This document shows, in pieces, positions 1 through 8,000 of a stretch of 60,038 bases of DNA. Where the stretch lies: NCBI GenBank assembly GCA_004563195.1, contig SFTJ01000013.1, positions 1-60,038 of the forward strand. Direction: 5' to 3'. A program made the translations under genes and the position numbers. The notes below the pieces were generated by a model. That model had not been told where the DNA came from, did not search any database, and saw nothing but the letters and a program-made list of their open reading frames with translations. The DNA is from a bacterium (GTDB taxonomy: Bacteria; Bacteroidota; Bacteroidia; Bacteroidales; Muribaculaceae). The first letter of the stretch is position 1; the number at the start of each line of letters is the position of its first letter.

Positions 1-1
1 C

Positions 2-142
2 ACCCTACTTGAAAGTTGCGACATCGTAGGCGTCAACCCGTTGGAGTGGCTCACACATGTGCTCAACAACCTGCACAACGACACCCCGCCCGAGCAAATC
101 AAGCAACTGCTACCATACTACTACAAAAAATCTCACGAATAA
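2..142 (+). CDS. IS66 family transposase, C-terminal fragment
   Basis: This is an open frame entering from the left edge; 46 residues remain before the TAA at 140-142. The visible tail, with GVNPLEWLTHVL followed by a QLLPYYY ending, matches the C-terminal domain of IS66 transposases (TnpC, the DDE transposase), where a 'G(V/I)xPxxWLxxVL ... LLPW' pattern is typical. The catalytic DDE core lies outside the window, so activity cannot be judged. The stop codon sits inside the stem of a terminator hairpin. Confidence 0.75.
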   Translation, partial: TLLESCDIVGVNPLEWLTHVLNNLHNDTPPEQIKQLLPYYYKKSHE

Positions 143-159
143 TCCTCGTGAGATTTTTT
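131..159 (+). terminator. Rho-independent terminator of the IS66 transposase
   Basis: An 8-bp stem TCTCACGA (131-138) pairs with TCGTGAGA (146-153) around a 7-nt loop and is followed by six T residues (154-159). The stop codon TAA lies in the loop region. Confidence 0.85.
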
Positions 160-195
160 CATCCCAAGCCGGACGGCTTATTTCGGATGCTTACC

Positions 196-280
196 AAAAA
201 TCAGCACGAAAAAAATCGCAAAAATCAGCACGAAAAAATCGCAAAAATCAACACGAAATAAACGCAAAAATCACGAAAAA
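196..280. repeat. Short tandem repeat, about 23-bp period
   Basis: There are three near-identical units (196-219, 220-242, 243-265) of the form AAAAATCAGCACGAAAAAATCGC and a truncated fourth (266-280). The array sits between the IS66 end and the terminator of the ribosomal cluster. The units are contiguous without spacers, so this is not a CRISPR array. Confidence 0.85.
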
Positions 281-303
281 GGGCCGACCGATGTGGTCGA
301 CCC
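276..303 (-). terminator. Terminator of the ribosomal protein cluster, after rplQ
   Basis: Read on the minus strand, GGGTCGACC (303-295) pairs with GGTCGGCCC (289-281), including one G-U pair, and is followed by five T residues (280-276). It lies 32 bp past the rplQ stop codon. Confidence 0.9.
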
Positions 304-334
304 TTTGGCAGTTATTTGTAAAAGAGAGATTCTT

Positions 335-808
335 TTATTCTGCTGCTTCTTCAGCCTTTGGAGCTTCAACTGCTTCTGCCTTTGGAGCTGATTTGCGGCT
401 ACGGCGTGTGCTCTTAGCCTTCTTTCCAGCCTTTTCCTTGAGCATGTTTTCGTTGTAGTCTACAAGCTCAATGAAGCAAGTTTGAGCGTTATCACCAAGA
501 CGAGTGCCTGTCTTGAGGATACGAGTGTATCCACCCGGACGGTCAGCAATCTTTTGTGCGATGTTAGTGAATAGCTCGTTTACAGCGCTCTTGCTCTGGA
601 GGTAGCTAAACACTACGCGACGCGATGCTGTGTCGTCGGTCTTTGCGCGGTTGATGATTGGCTCAGCATAAATTCTCAACGCTTTTGCCTTAGCCAAAGT
701 AGTAAATATTCTCTTGTGTTCGATAAGAGAAATTGTCATATTAGCCAAGAGAGCATCGCGGTGAGCTTTCTTTCGGCCGAGGTGATTGAATTTTTTATTA
801 TGTCTCAT
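335..808 (-). CDS. rplQ: 50S ribosomal protein L17
   Basis: L17 is a large-subunit protein at the polypeptide exit-tunnel side. The start MRHNKKFNHLGRKKAHRDAL and the segment RRVVFSYLQ are diagnostic. The 157 residues include a Lys/Ala/Glu-rich tail of about 35 residues (AEAVEAPKAEEAAE) beyond the core, common in Bacteroidetes. It is the last gene of the cluster, 6 bp after rpoA as in most bacteria, and is followed by a strong terminator. Confidence 0.97.
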   Translation of the reverse strand: MRHNKKFNHLGRKKAHRDALLANMTISLIEHKRIFTTLAKAKALRIYAEPIINRAKTDDTASRRVVFSYLQSKSAVNELFTNIAQKIADRPGGYTRILKTGTRLGDNAQTCFIELVDYNENMLKEKAGKKAKSTRRSRKSAPKAEAVEAPKAEEAAE

Positions 809-814
809 CGTTTT

Positions 815-1807
815 TTACTCTTTATCTAGTTTGTATCTTGTGATATCCATACCAAACGACAACTTCAGTTCTGACAAAAGATCGTCGAGCTCGGTAAGTG
901 ATTTTTTACCGAAGTTGCGGAACTTGAGCAAATCTGTCTTGTTGTAGCGTACCAAATCGCCAAGTGTTTCCACTTCGGCCGACTTCAAGCAGTTGAGGGC
1001 ACGTACCGAGAGGTCCATATCCACAAGCTTAGTCTTGAGAAGTTGACGCATATGCAATACTTCTTCATCAAATTCTTCATTGCCCTCGCTTTCGGTTGCT
1101 TCGAATGCTATCTTTTCATCCGAGAAGAGCATAAAGTGGTGAATCAATATCTTTGCCGCTTCCTTCAGTGCTTCCTTTGGTAGGATTGATCCATCTGTTG
1201 TAATTTCTATAACTAGCTTCTCGTAGTCAGTTTTTTGTTCTACGCGATAGTTCTCGGTATAGTACTTTACGTTGATGATAGGTGTATAGATTGAGTCGAT
1301 TGCTATTACATCTATGGCATCGTTAGGATTCTCGTTTTCGTTGGCTGGTACATAGCCGCGACCCTTGTTGATTGTCAAGTCGATCTGGAAGCTTGCGCTT
1401 GAATCCAAATTACAGATTACCAAGTCGGGGTTCAAAACCTCAAATCCGTTAAGCACCTTACCTATGTCACTGGCTCTAAACACATCCTGACCCGAGACCT
1501 TAACTGTAGCCTTCTCAAATTCGGTATCTGCCACTACTTGTTTCAAACGCACCTTCTTGAGATTGAGGATTACATTTGTCACATCTTCCTTTACTCCGGG
1601 AATAGTAGCAAATTCATGTTTCACACCGTCGATGCGGATAGAAGAGATTGCAAAGCCTTCAAGCGAATTCAATAGCACTCTTCTAAGAGCATTGCCGACT
1701 GTTACTCCATAACCTGGTTCCAATGGACGGAACTCGAATTTGCCGAAAAAGTTGTCGGCTTCCAACATTAATACTTTGTCGGGTTTTTGAAATGCTAATA
1801 TAGCCAT
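815..1807 (-). CDS. rpoA: DNA-directed RNA polymerase subunit alpha
   Basis: Alpha dimerises to nucleate RNA polymerase assembly and contacts UP elements and activators through its C-terminal domain. The 330-residue protein has the usual N-terminal domain (residues about 1-230, with GNALRRVLLNSLEG) and the helix-hairpin C-terminal domain (about 255-320, with VRALNCLKSAEVETLGDL and RNFGKKSLTELDDLL). It sits 14 bp after rpsD and 6 bp before rplQ, the standard alpha-operon order. Confidence 0.98.
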   Translation of the reverse strand: MAILAFQKPDKVLMLEADNFFGKFEFRPLEPGYGVTVGNALRRVLLNSLEGFAISSIRIDGVKHEFATIPGVKEDVTNVILNLKKVRLKQVVADTEFEKATVKVSGQDVFRASDIGKVLNGFEVLNPDLVICNLDSSASFQIDLTINKGRGYVPANENENPNDAIDVIAIDSIYTPIINVKYYTENYRVEQKTDYEKLVIEITTDGSILPKEALKEAAKILIHHFMLFSDEKIAFEATESEGNEEFDEEVLHMRQLLKTKLVDMDLSVRALNCLKSAEVETLGDLVRYNKTDLLKFRNFGKKSLTELDDLLSELKLSFGMDITRYKLDKE

Positions 1808-1821
1808 GGATCAAATTAAAT

Positions 1822-2430
1822 TTATTGTTTAGAGTACAATTCAACTATCAATTGTTCCTTGATGTTTTCAGGAATGTCTTCGCGTTGTGGGTTGTGAAGC
1901 AACTTACCACCCTTTACGCTTTCGTCCCATTCTATCCAAGGATACTTGCTGTGGTTGAAACCTGCAAGTGCATCGGCAATTACTTCGAGTGACTTCGACT
2001 TTTCGCGTACTGCTACGATTTCACCTGCTGTTACTGAGTACGATGGGATGTTTACCACCTGACCATTTACGGTGATGTGACGGTGAAGTACCAACTGACG
2101 TGCTGCTGCGCGGGTTGGTGCTATTCCCAAACGGTATACGATGTTGTCGAGACGCGCTTCGAGCAATTGGAGCAACAATTCACCTGTAATACCCTTCATC
2201 GAACTTGCCTTCTTGAAGTAGTTGCGGAATTGCTTTTCCAATACACCATAAGTGTACTTTGCCTTTTGCTTTTCGAGCAATTGTGTACCGTATTCTGATA
2301 ATTTTCTACGCTTGTTGGCGCCGTGCTGTCCTGGAGGGTTCTTCTTTTTAGCAAGAACCTTATCTTCTCCGAAAATTGCTTCGCCAAGCTTTCGTGCGAT
2401 TTTTGTTTTTGGACCGGTATATCTAGCCAT
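1822..2430 (-). CDS. rpsD: 30S ribosomal protein S4
   Basis: S4 binds 16S rRNA first in body assembly and is the autogenous regulator of the alpha operon in several phyla. The 202 residues begin MARYTGPKTKIARKLGE and hold the S4 RNA-binding domain (residues about 90-150, RLDNIVYRLGIAPTRAAARQLV with HRHITVNG). An unusually long 144-bp gap separates it from rpsK, with nested inverted repeats at 2452-2509 that could be an S4-responsive leader (inference). Confidence 0.97.
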   Translation of the reverse strand: MARYTGPKTKIARKLGEAIFGEDKVLAKKKNPPGQHGANKRRKLSEYGTQLLEKQKAKYTYGVLEKQFRNYFKKASSMKGITGELLLQLLEARLDNIVYRLGIAPTRAAARQLVLHRHITVNGQVVNIPSYSVTAGEIVAVREKSKSLEVIADALAGFNHSKYPWIEWDESVKGGKLLHNPQREDIPENIKEQLIVELYSKQ

Positions 2431-2451
2431 TTTTTTAATTATTAAAGTTAT

Positions 2452-2509
2452 GTGAATCTCCTGAGTGCAGCCGCGATTGCAGAGAGGTTTATTGATGCAA
2501 TCTATTCAC
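2452..2509 (-). ncRNA. Candidate structured mRNA leader upstream of rpsD
   Basis: On the transcript strand, GTGAAT (2509-2504) pairs with ATTCAC (2457-2452) and encloses an inner 7-bp helix, GATTGCA (2502-2496) with TGCAATC (2481-2475), around a 14-nt loop. It lies 22 bp before the rpsD start in a 144-bp gap within an otherwise tightly packed cluster. S4 autoregulation is known in other phyla; its use of this element is inferred only from position and pairing. Confidence 0.45.
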
Positions 2510-2574
2510 TCGTCGAGATTCCGGTTGTAAATAATGTTGTAAGAGCGATAATCTTGTCGTTTTCTGTGTCCCGA

Positions 2575-2964
2575 TTATACTCTTCTTCTCTTAGGAGGAC
2601 GACATCCGTTGTGTGGAAGTGGTGTAACGTCGATAATCTCAGTTACTTCGATACCTGCTCCGTGCACTGTACGAATTGCTGATTCACGGCCGTTACCCGG
2701 ACCCTTTACATATGCCTTAACCTTGCGGAGGCCAAGGTCGAATGCCACCTTTGCGCAATCTTGGGCTGCCATCTGGGCTGCATACGGGGTGTTCTTCTTC
2801 GAACCACGGAAGCCCATCTTACCTGCACTTGACCAAGATATAACTTGTCCCTCGCTGTTTGCAAGGCACACAATAATGTTGTTGAAAGAAGAATGTACGT
2901 GAAGCTGACCTATGCCGTCAACCTTAACATTTCTCTTCTTAGCTGCGACTGTTTTTTTTGCCAT
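2575..2964 (-). CDS. rpsK: 30S ribosomal protein S11
   Basis: S11 lies on the small-subunit platform near the Shine-Dalgarno region. The 129 residues contain GQLHVHSSFNNIIV, the conserved KGPGNGRESAIR segment, and the typical end ITEIIDVTPLPHNGCRPPKRRRV (here with VTEIIDVT). It is located 9 bp after rpsM. The start MAKKTVAAKKRNVKVDG agrees with family length. Confidence 0.98.
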   Translation of the reverse strand: MAKKTVAAKKRNVKVDGIGQLHVHSSFNNIIVCLANSEGQVISWSSAGKMGFRGSKKNTPYAAQMAAQDCAKVAFDLGLRKVKAYVKGPGNGRESAIRTVHGAGIEVTEIIDVTPLPHNGCRPPKRRRV

Positions 2965-2973
2965 ACTTTAATA

Positions 2974-3354
2974 TTATTTAGTAGCTTTCTTTTTGTTAGC
3001 AACTGTTTTCTTACGGCCCTTACGTGTACGGGCATTGTTCTTTGTGCTTTGGCCACGAACAGGTAGACCAATACGGTGACGGATGCCTCGGTAGCAACCG
3101 ATATCCATCAAGCGCTTAATGTTCAACTGTGTTTCGCTACGAAGGTCACCTTCTACCTTGTAGTTTGCGCCGATTACCTCACGCACTTTGGCTGCTTGGG
3201 CATCGCTCCAGTCCTTTACCTTGATATCTTCGCTGATACCTGCAGTCTTGAGAATGGTGGCTGCCGCGCTGCGGCCGATTCCATAGATATAAGTCAAGGC
3301 GATTACACCTCTCTTGTTTTGGGGCAAGTCTACCCCGACAATTCTTACTGCCAT
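2974..3354 (-). CDS. rpsM: 30S ribosomal protein S13
   Basis: S13 sits in the head of the small subunit and bridges to L5 and the P-site tRNA. The 126 residues start MAVRIVGVDLPQNKRGVIAL, contain the helix-two-turn-helix YIYGIGRSAAATIL and GCYRGIRHRIGLPVRGQ, and end in a basic tail (KGRKKTVANKKKATK) that reaches the P site. It is located between rpmJ and rpsK. Confidence 0.98.
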   Translation of the reverse strand: MAVRIVGVDLPQNKRGVIALTYIYGIGRSAAATILKTAGISEDIKVKDWSDAQAAKVREVIGANYKVEGDLRSETQLNIKRLMDIGCYRGIRHRIGLPVRGQSTKNNARTRKGRKKTVANKKKATK

Positions 3355-3390
3355 ATATTATTATTATACTTTTTTCAAAAATAATATAAA

Positions 3391-3507
3391 TTATCCTTGA
3401 CGTTGTTTGTACTTTGGATTCTTTTTGTTAATCACATATAAGCGACCTTTGCGACGCACTATCTTGCATTCCGGGGTACGCTTCTTTACTGATGCTTTTA
3501 CTTTCAT
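3391..3507 (-). CDS. rpmJ: 50S ribosomal protein L36, zinc-free type
   Basis: This is a 38-residue gene, MKVKASVKKRTPECKIVRRK onward, ending KYKQRQG. The start (CAT at 3505-3507) and stop (TTA at 3391-3393) are clear, and the gene fits exactly between infA and rpsM. L36 of the zinc-binding type has three Cys and one His as ligands. Here only Cys14 remains; the other positions read Thr11, Asn and Tyr, so it cannot hold zinc in that way. This is the usual Bacteroidetes form. Confidence 0.95.
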   Translation of the reverse strand: MKVKASVKKRTPECKIVRRKGRLYVINKKNPKYKQRQG

Positions 3508-3525
3508 AATTCTTATGTAGTTTTT

Positions 3526-3744
3526 TTATTTGTATCTAAAAGAAATTCTTCCTTTTGTTAAATCGTAGGGCGACATCTCTACTTTCACTTTGTCGCCGGG
3601 CAGAATCTTTATGTAGTGCATGCGCATCTTGCCCGATATGTGGGCCGTGATTTCATGTCCGTTCTCCAATTCTACTCGGAACATCGCGTTCGACAACGCT
3701 TCCACGATTACTCCATCTTGCTCTATAGCTTGCTGTTTTGCCAT
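3526..3744 (-). CDS. infA: Translation initiation factor IF-1
   Basis: IF-1 occupies the ribosomal A site during initiation. The 72 residues form a single OB-fold S1-like domain: MAKQQAIEQDGVIVEALSNA, then FRVELENGHEI, HISGKMR and GDKVKVEMSPYDLTKGRISFRYK. Length and motifs match the family. It is located between map and rpmJ, the order typical of this cluster. Confidence 0.97.
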   Translation of the reverse strand: MAKQQAIEQDGVIVEALSNAMFRVELENGHEITAHISGKMRMHYIKILPGDKVKVEMSPYDLTKGRISFRYK

Positions 3745-3751
3745 ATAATAA

Positions 3752-4534
3752 TTAAATAGATTTGTCTCCTAAAACTTCTTCAATATATTTGAACGATGAC
3801 AGGATATCGGGCTTACCGTTGTGGATAGCTATGGTGTGCTCAAAGTGCGCCGAGGGCTTGCGATCGCGGGTGCGGCATGTCCATCCGTCGCGCTCTATCA
3901 CTATGTTTTTGCTACCCATGTTTATCATAGGCTCTATGGCTATCACCATACCGTCCTTCAGCAGCGGTCCTATGCCGCGACGCCCGTAATTGGGCACCTC
4001 GGGATCTTCGTGTAGCTTCTTGCCTACGCCATGTCCGGTGAGCTCTCTCACCACTCCATATCCTCGCTTTTCACAATACTCTTGCACCGCGTGGCCTATG
4101 TGACCTATGCGATTGCCCGGCACTGCTTGCTCTATTCCGAGATAAAGCGACTCTTTTGTGGTCTTAAGCAACTGCAGCACCTCGGGTGCTACTTCGCCCA
4201 CACAGAAGGTGTAGGCCGAGTCGCCGTTCATTCCGTCTTTCACCGCTCCACAATCTATCGACACTATGTCGCCTTCGCGTAGCGTGTAGTTCGACGGTAT
4301 GCCATGCACCACATTCTCGTTTACCGAGACACACAGCGTGTTGGGATATCCTGCATACCCAAGGAATCCGGGTACCGCTCCTTGTGAGCGGATGAATTCC
4401 TCGGCTATGCTATCAAGTTTCAGAGTGGTTATCCCCGGGGCTACCCACTTAGCCATCTCGCCAAGTGTGCGTGCTACCACCAGGTTGGCCTCTCTTATCA
4501 GTTCAATTTCTTCTTCGGTCTTAAGATAAATCAT
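3752..4534 (-). CDS. map: Methionine aminopeptidase, type I
   Basis: It removes the initiator methionine from nascent proteins whose second residue is small. All five metal ligands of the type I family are visible in order: Asp in DIVSIDCG, Asp in NGDSAYTF, His in ELTGHGVGKKLHE, Glu in AIEPMI, and Glu in HFEHTIAI. The 260-residue length is that of the short class Ia enzyme without a zinc-finger extension. It lies between secY (17 bp) and infA (7 bp). Confidence 0.97.
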   Translation of the reverse strand: MIYLKTEEEIELIREANLVVARTLGEMAKWVAPGITTLKLDSIAEEFIRSQGAVPGFLGYAGYPNTLCVSVNENVVHGIPSNYTLREGDIVSIDCGAVKDGMNGDSAYTFCVGEVAPEVLQLLKTTKESLYLGIEQAVPGNRIGHIGHAVQEYCEKRGYGVVRELTGHGVGKKLHEDPEVPNYGRRGIGPLLKDGMVIAIEPMINMGSKNIVIERDGWTCRTRDRKPSAHFEHTIAIHNGKPDILSSFKYIEEVLGDKSI

Positions 4535-4551
4535 CTAAAACGCCTCCTGTC

Positions 4552-5880
4552 TTAATAACCTGCGCGTCCTTTAATCTTACCTGACTTCATCAAGCCATCG
4601 TAATGGTGCATGCTCAAGTGGCTTTCTACCTGCGATAAGGTATCGAGCACCACACCCACCATGATGAGCAAAGAGGTACCACCAAAGAATTGTGCAAATT
4701 CTCTACTTACACCACATATGCTTGCAAATGCCGGCAATATGGCTACTACACCAAGGAACAACGATCCCGGGAATGTGATGCGGCTCATGATTGAGTCGAG
4801 ATATTCCGCAGTCTTCGAACCCGGCTTTACACCCGGCACAAATCCGTTGTTGCGTTTCAAGCCGTCGGCAATGTCGTTAGGACGAACTGTTACGGCTGTG
4901 TAGAAATATGTAAACAAAATAATCAGCACGAAGTACACAGCATTATACCAGAAACCGGTCATATCGCTGAAGTTGCGTACAATCCAGCTGCTCTGACCAT
5001 TTGCGTTAAATCCGGCAAGCGTGATAGGGATAAACATGATTGCCTGTGCAAAGATGATAGGCATAACGTTTGCTGCGTTTACCTTCAATGGAATGTACTG
5101 ACGAACACCACCCACCTGACGGTTGCCTACAATGCGCTTTGCATACTGCACTGGCACGCGGCGAACGCCTTGCACCAACATCACTGCACCTGCTATTACG
5201 GCAAACAATAGGATGAATTCTATCAAGAACATTACCAAACCACCTTGTGCTGTGGTCAATCTATTGGCGAATTCCTGTGCAAAAGCACCCGGGAAACGAG
5301 CAATGATACCCACCAAGATGATGAACGATATACCATTTCCTATACCCTTATCTGTAATCTTTTCGCCAAGCCACATGATAAACATACTGCCGGCTGCCAA
5401 GATAATGGTCAAGTAGATGATATCAAAGTATCCAAAGCTCGATACACCGCCTGCAGCTGCCACTTGATATTGAAGGTTCATCAAATATGCCGGACCTTGC
5501 AACAACAAGATAAACACTGTGAGATAACGAGTGTATTGATTGAGCTTTGTACGACCACTCTCACCCTCGCGTTGCATCTTTTGGAATTGTGGCAACACCA
5601 TACCCAAAAGCTGTATCACAATCGATGCGGTGATATATGGCATAATACCCAAAGCGAAAATCGAAGCTTGCGAGAAGGCTCCTCCCGAGAACATATCGAG
5701 CAACTGCATCAAGCCACTGCTTGTGAAGTTTCTCAATGCATCGAGCTCGGCAGGACTGATGCCCGGAAGCACCACAAAACAACCGAATCGGTACATAAGT
5801 ACCAATACGATTGTAATGATGATTCGCTTCCGCAAATCCTCAATTTTCCAAATGTTTTTTATTGTATTAACAAATCTCAT
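4552..5880 (-). CDS. secY: Preprotein translocase subunit SecY
   Basis: SecY is the channel-forming subunit of the SecYEG translocon in the inner membrane. The 442 residues contain about ten hydrophobic segments; the first follows IEDLRKRIIITIVLVLMYRFG and the plug region GLMQLLDMFSGGAFSQASIFALG is recognisable, as is PGVKPGSKTAEYLDSIMSRITFPG in the late cytosolic loop. It lies in its standard place between rplO and map. Confidence 0.98.
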   Translation of the reverse strand: MRFVNTIKNIWKIEDLRKRIIITIVLVLMYRFGCFVVLPGISPAELDALRNFTSSGLMQLLDMFSGGAFSQASIFALGIMPYITASIVIQLLGMVLPQFQKMQREGESGRTKLNQYTRYLTVFILLLQGPAYLMNLQYQVAAAGGVSSFGYFDIIYLTIILAAGSMFIMWLGEKITDKGIGNGISFIILVGIIARFPGAFAQEFANRLTTAQGGLVMFLIEFILLFAVIAGAVMLVQGVRRVPVQYAKRIVGNRQVGGVRQYIPLKVNAANVMPIIFAQAIMFIPITLAGFNANGQSSWIVRNFSDMTGFWYNAVYFVLIILFTYFYTAVTVRPNDIADGLKRNNGFVPGVKPGSKTAEYLDSIMSRITFPGSLFLGVVAILPAFASICGVSREFAQFFGGTSLLIMVGVVLDTLSQVESHLSMHHYDGLMKSGKIKGRAGY

Positions 5881-5896
5881 TGGGAATCGGGATTAA

Positions 5897-6343
5897 TTAG
5901 AGTTTTTCTACTGTTCCGCCGGCTGCTGCGATAGCTTCCTCTGCACTCTTTGAGAATGCGTGAGCCACTACGTCAACCTTCTTCGACAATGTGCCTACGC
6001 CCAATACCTTTACCAATTGGTTCTTGCGCACCTTGCCTGCCGACAACAAATCAGCTACTGTTACCTTGTCCAATCCTGCAGCTACTGCTACTTCGTCGAT
6101 TACCGACAGGTTGATAGCCTTATATTCTACTCTGAAGTGGTTCTTGAAACCAAACTTAGGCAAACGGCGTTGAAGTGGCATCTGACCGCCTTCGAAACCA
6201 ACCTTAGTCTTGTAACCCGAACGCGACTTTGCACCCTTGTGACCACGGGTTGATGTGCCTCCCTTGCCTGAGCCGGCACCACGTCCTATTCGCTTACCTT
6301 TCTTGTTAGAACCTACTGCAGGTTGCAAATTACTTAATTCCAT
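5897..6343 (-). CDS. rplO: 50S ribosomal protein L15
   Basis: L15 is a late-assembling protein of the large subunit. The 148 residues open with MELSNLQPAVGSNKKGKRIG, followed by the Gly/Lys-rich RGAGSGKGGTSTRGHKGAKSR arm and FEGGQMPLQRRLPKFGF, all hallmark L15 segments. The globular C-terminal half ends in EEAIAAAGGTVEKL. It is located 16 bp from both rpmD and secY. Confidence 0.98.
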   Translation of the reverse strand: MELSNLQPAVGSNKKGKRIGRGAGSGKGGTSTRGHKGAKSRSGYKTKVGFEGGQMPLQRRLPKFGFKNHFRVEYKAINLSVIDEVAVAAGLDKVTVADLLSAGKVRKNQLVKVLGVGTLSKKVDVVAHAFSKSAEEAIAAAGGTVEKL

Positions 6344-6359
6344 ATTGTTATTCCTCTTT

Positions 6360-6539
6360 TTAAGCGTTAGTCACTTCAACAAGGTGACGTACTTTATTTA
6401 CCATTCCCAACACTTGTGGAGTAGCTTCCTTCTCCACTACCTGATTCATCTTCTTTAGTCCGAGTGCATCGAGGGTTGCCTTTTGAGATGCTGGACGGCC
6501 TATGCGGCTCTTTACTTGCTTAATTGCGATTTTTGCCAT
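6360..6539 (-). CDS. rpmD: 50S ribosomal protein L30
   Basis: This is a 59-residue gene that fits between rpsE and rplO. The translation begins MAKIAIKQVKSRIGRPASQK and continues with TLDALGLKKMNQVVEKEATP and a GMVNKVRHLVEV end, which matches L30 throughout. The start is CAT at 6537-6539 and the stop TTA at 6360-6362. L30 is absent from some lineages but normally present in Bacteroidetes. Confidence 0.96.
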   Translation of the reverse strand: MAKIAIKQVKSRIGRPASQKATLDALGLKKMNQVVEKEATPQVLGMVNKVRHLVEVTNA

Positions 6540-6554
6540 GTTTTCTCAAAAATT

Positions 6555-7073
6555 TTAACCGTTAAACACTTTATCGAGACTTACTCCACGGTGTTGTGCC
6601 ACCTGCTTCGGGCTACGCATTTCCGACAATGCTGCAATGGTAGCCTTCACCAAGTTGTGTGGGTTCGACGAGCCCTTGCTCTTTGCCAACACGTCGGTGA
6701 TACCTACACTTTCAAGCACTGCACGCATCGCACCACCGGCCTTTACACCGGTACCGGGAGTTGCCGGCTTCAAAATGATGCGAGAACCACCGAACTTAGC
6801 GATTTGTTCGTGGGGTATTGTACCCTTGTGCACAGGCACCTTGATAAGATTCTTCTTTGCAGCTTCTACACCCTTGGCAATAGCTGTAGTAACTTCATTG
6901 GCCTTACCAAGACCATAGCCGATAATGCCGTTGTCATTACCTACAACCACTATTGCAGCGAATGTGAATGTACGACCACCCTTGGTTACCTTTGTAGTAC
7001 GGTTGATGGCTACAAGGCGATCCTTCAATTCGATATCGTTAGTCGATTTTACTCTGTTATTTTTATTTACCAT
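6555..7073 (-). CDS. rpsE: 30S ribosomal protein S5
   Basis: S5 contributes to decoding accuracy and mRNA entry. The 172 residues contain the double-stranded-RNA-binding-like N domain (DRLVAINRTTKVTKGGRTF) and the C domain with GYGLGKANEVTTAIAKG and ILKPATPGTGVKAGGAMRAVLE. The order rplR-rpsE-rpmD is canonical. No unusual changes are seen. Confidence 0.98.
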   Translation of the reverse strand: MVNKNNRVKSTNDIELKDRLVAINRTTKVTKGGRTFTFAAIVVVGNDNGIIGYGLGKANEVTTAIAKGVEAAKKNLIKVPVHKGTIPHEQIAKFGGSRIILKPATPGTGVKAGGAMRAVLESVGITDVLAKSKGSSNPHNLVKATIAALSEMRSPKQVAQHRGVSLDKVFNG

Positions 7074-7079
7074 GATTTC

Positions 7080-7412
7080 TTAAAATTTAAGTCCGCCTTT
7101 GCGAGCGCCTTCAGCTAATGATTTAACTCTACCATGGAACAAGAAACCGAAAACCACTTCGTTGATGCCGGCAGCCAATGCCTTTGCAGCTACATTTTCG
7201 CCCACCTTCTCTGCAATTTCACTCTTTGTTCCTTCTGCAATGCCCTTAGATGATGCAGCAACCAATGTTACACCAGCTTCGTCATCGATAAGCTGTACAT
7301 AGATTTGCTTATTGCTTCTGAACACGCTCATGCGTGGACGTGCAGCACTGCCTGAAATACGACCACGAATGCGCTTCTTAATCTTTATTCTTCTTGCTAT
7401 CTTAGATACCAT
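7080..7412 (-). CDS. rplR: 50S ribosomal protein L18
   Basis: L18 binds 5S rRNA with L5 and L25. The 110 residues contain KKRIRGRISGSAARPRMSVFRSNK, the VQLIDDEAGVTLVAASS strand and a VVFGFLFHGRVKSLAEGARKGGLKF end. This last stretch usually reads 'FDRGGYxYHGRVKALADAAREAGL', so the usual Asp-Arg-Gly is replaced. It is located 6 bp before rpsE. Confidence 0.97.
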   Translation of the reverse strand: MVSKIARRIKIKKRIRGRISGSAARPRMSVFRSNKQIYVQLIDDEAGVTLVAASSKGIAEGTKSEIAEKVGENVAAKALAAGINEVVFGFLFHGRVKSLAEGARKGGLKF

Positions 7413-7426
7413 AATTGTACTAATTA

Positions 7427-7981
7427 TTATTTGGCAGATGCCGATTTACCTGACTTACGACGTATTACTTCACCTACGAACTTGATACCCTTGCCCTTAT
7501 ATGGCTCCGGCTTGCGGAATGTACGTATCTTTGCGCAAATCTGTCCGATAAGTTGCTTATCGCACGACTCAAGGGTGATAAGCGGGTTCTTGTTGCGTTC
7601 GGTCTTTGCTTCTACCTTCACTTCGGCAGGAAGACGAAGATAGATGGCGTGTGAATAACCTAATGCAAGCTCAAGCACTTGTCCTGTGGCTGTGGCACGA
7701 TAACCTACACCCACAAGCTCCAGCTCCTTCTTATATCCTTCGCTTACACCAACTACCATGTTGTGTATCAACGAACGATACAAACCGTGCTGTGCACGCA
7801 TCTCGCGCTCATCGTTAGGACGCTCTACCAAAATGTGACCGTCTTCTACCTTGATGCTCAATGCGGGATTCAACTTTTGTGTCAACTCTCCCTTCGGGCC
7901 CTTTACTGTGATTACGTCGTCCTTAATCGACACTTCTACTTTAGCAGGCAACACAATTGGCAATTTTCCTATTCTTGACAT
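7427..7981 (-). CDS. rplF: 50S ribosomal protein L6
   Basis: L6 lies near the factor-binding site of the large subunit. The 184 residues open with MSRIGKLPIVLPAKVEVSIK and contain both L6 repeats, with LHNMVVGVSEGYKKELELVGVGYRA-like text (here IHNMVVGV) and the C-terminal signature ICAKIRTFRKPEPYKGKGIKF. It is located between rpsH and rplR. Confidence 0.98.
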   Translation of the reverse strand: MSRIGKLPIVLPAKVEVSIKDDVITVKGPKGELTQKLNPALSIKVEDGHILVERPNDEREMRAQHGLYRSLIHNMVVGVSEGYKKELELVGVGYRATATGQVLELALGYSHAIYLRLPAEVKVEAKTERNKNPLITLESCDKQLIGQICAKIRTFRKPEPYKGKGIKFVGEVIRRKSGKSASAK

Positions 7982-8000
7982 ATTATATTCCTCCTATTCT

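Larger units (their letters stand above)
1..194 (+). mobile_element. Right end of an IS66-family insertion sequence (partial)
   Basis: The tail of an IS66-type transposase is followed by about 50 bases ending in GGATGCTTAC at 185-194. Its reverse complement begins GTAAGC, the usual start of IS66-family terminal inverted repeats. The other end lies outside the window, so neither the full inverted repeat nor the target duplication can be confirmed. The element abuts the 3' side of the ribosomal cluster beyond its terminator. Confidence 0.6.
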
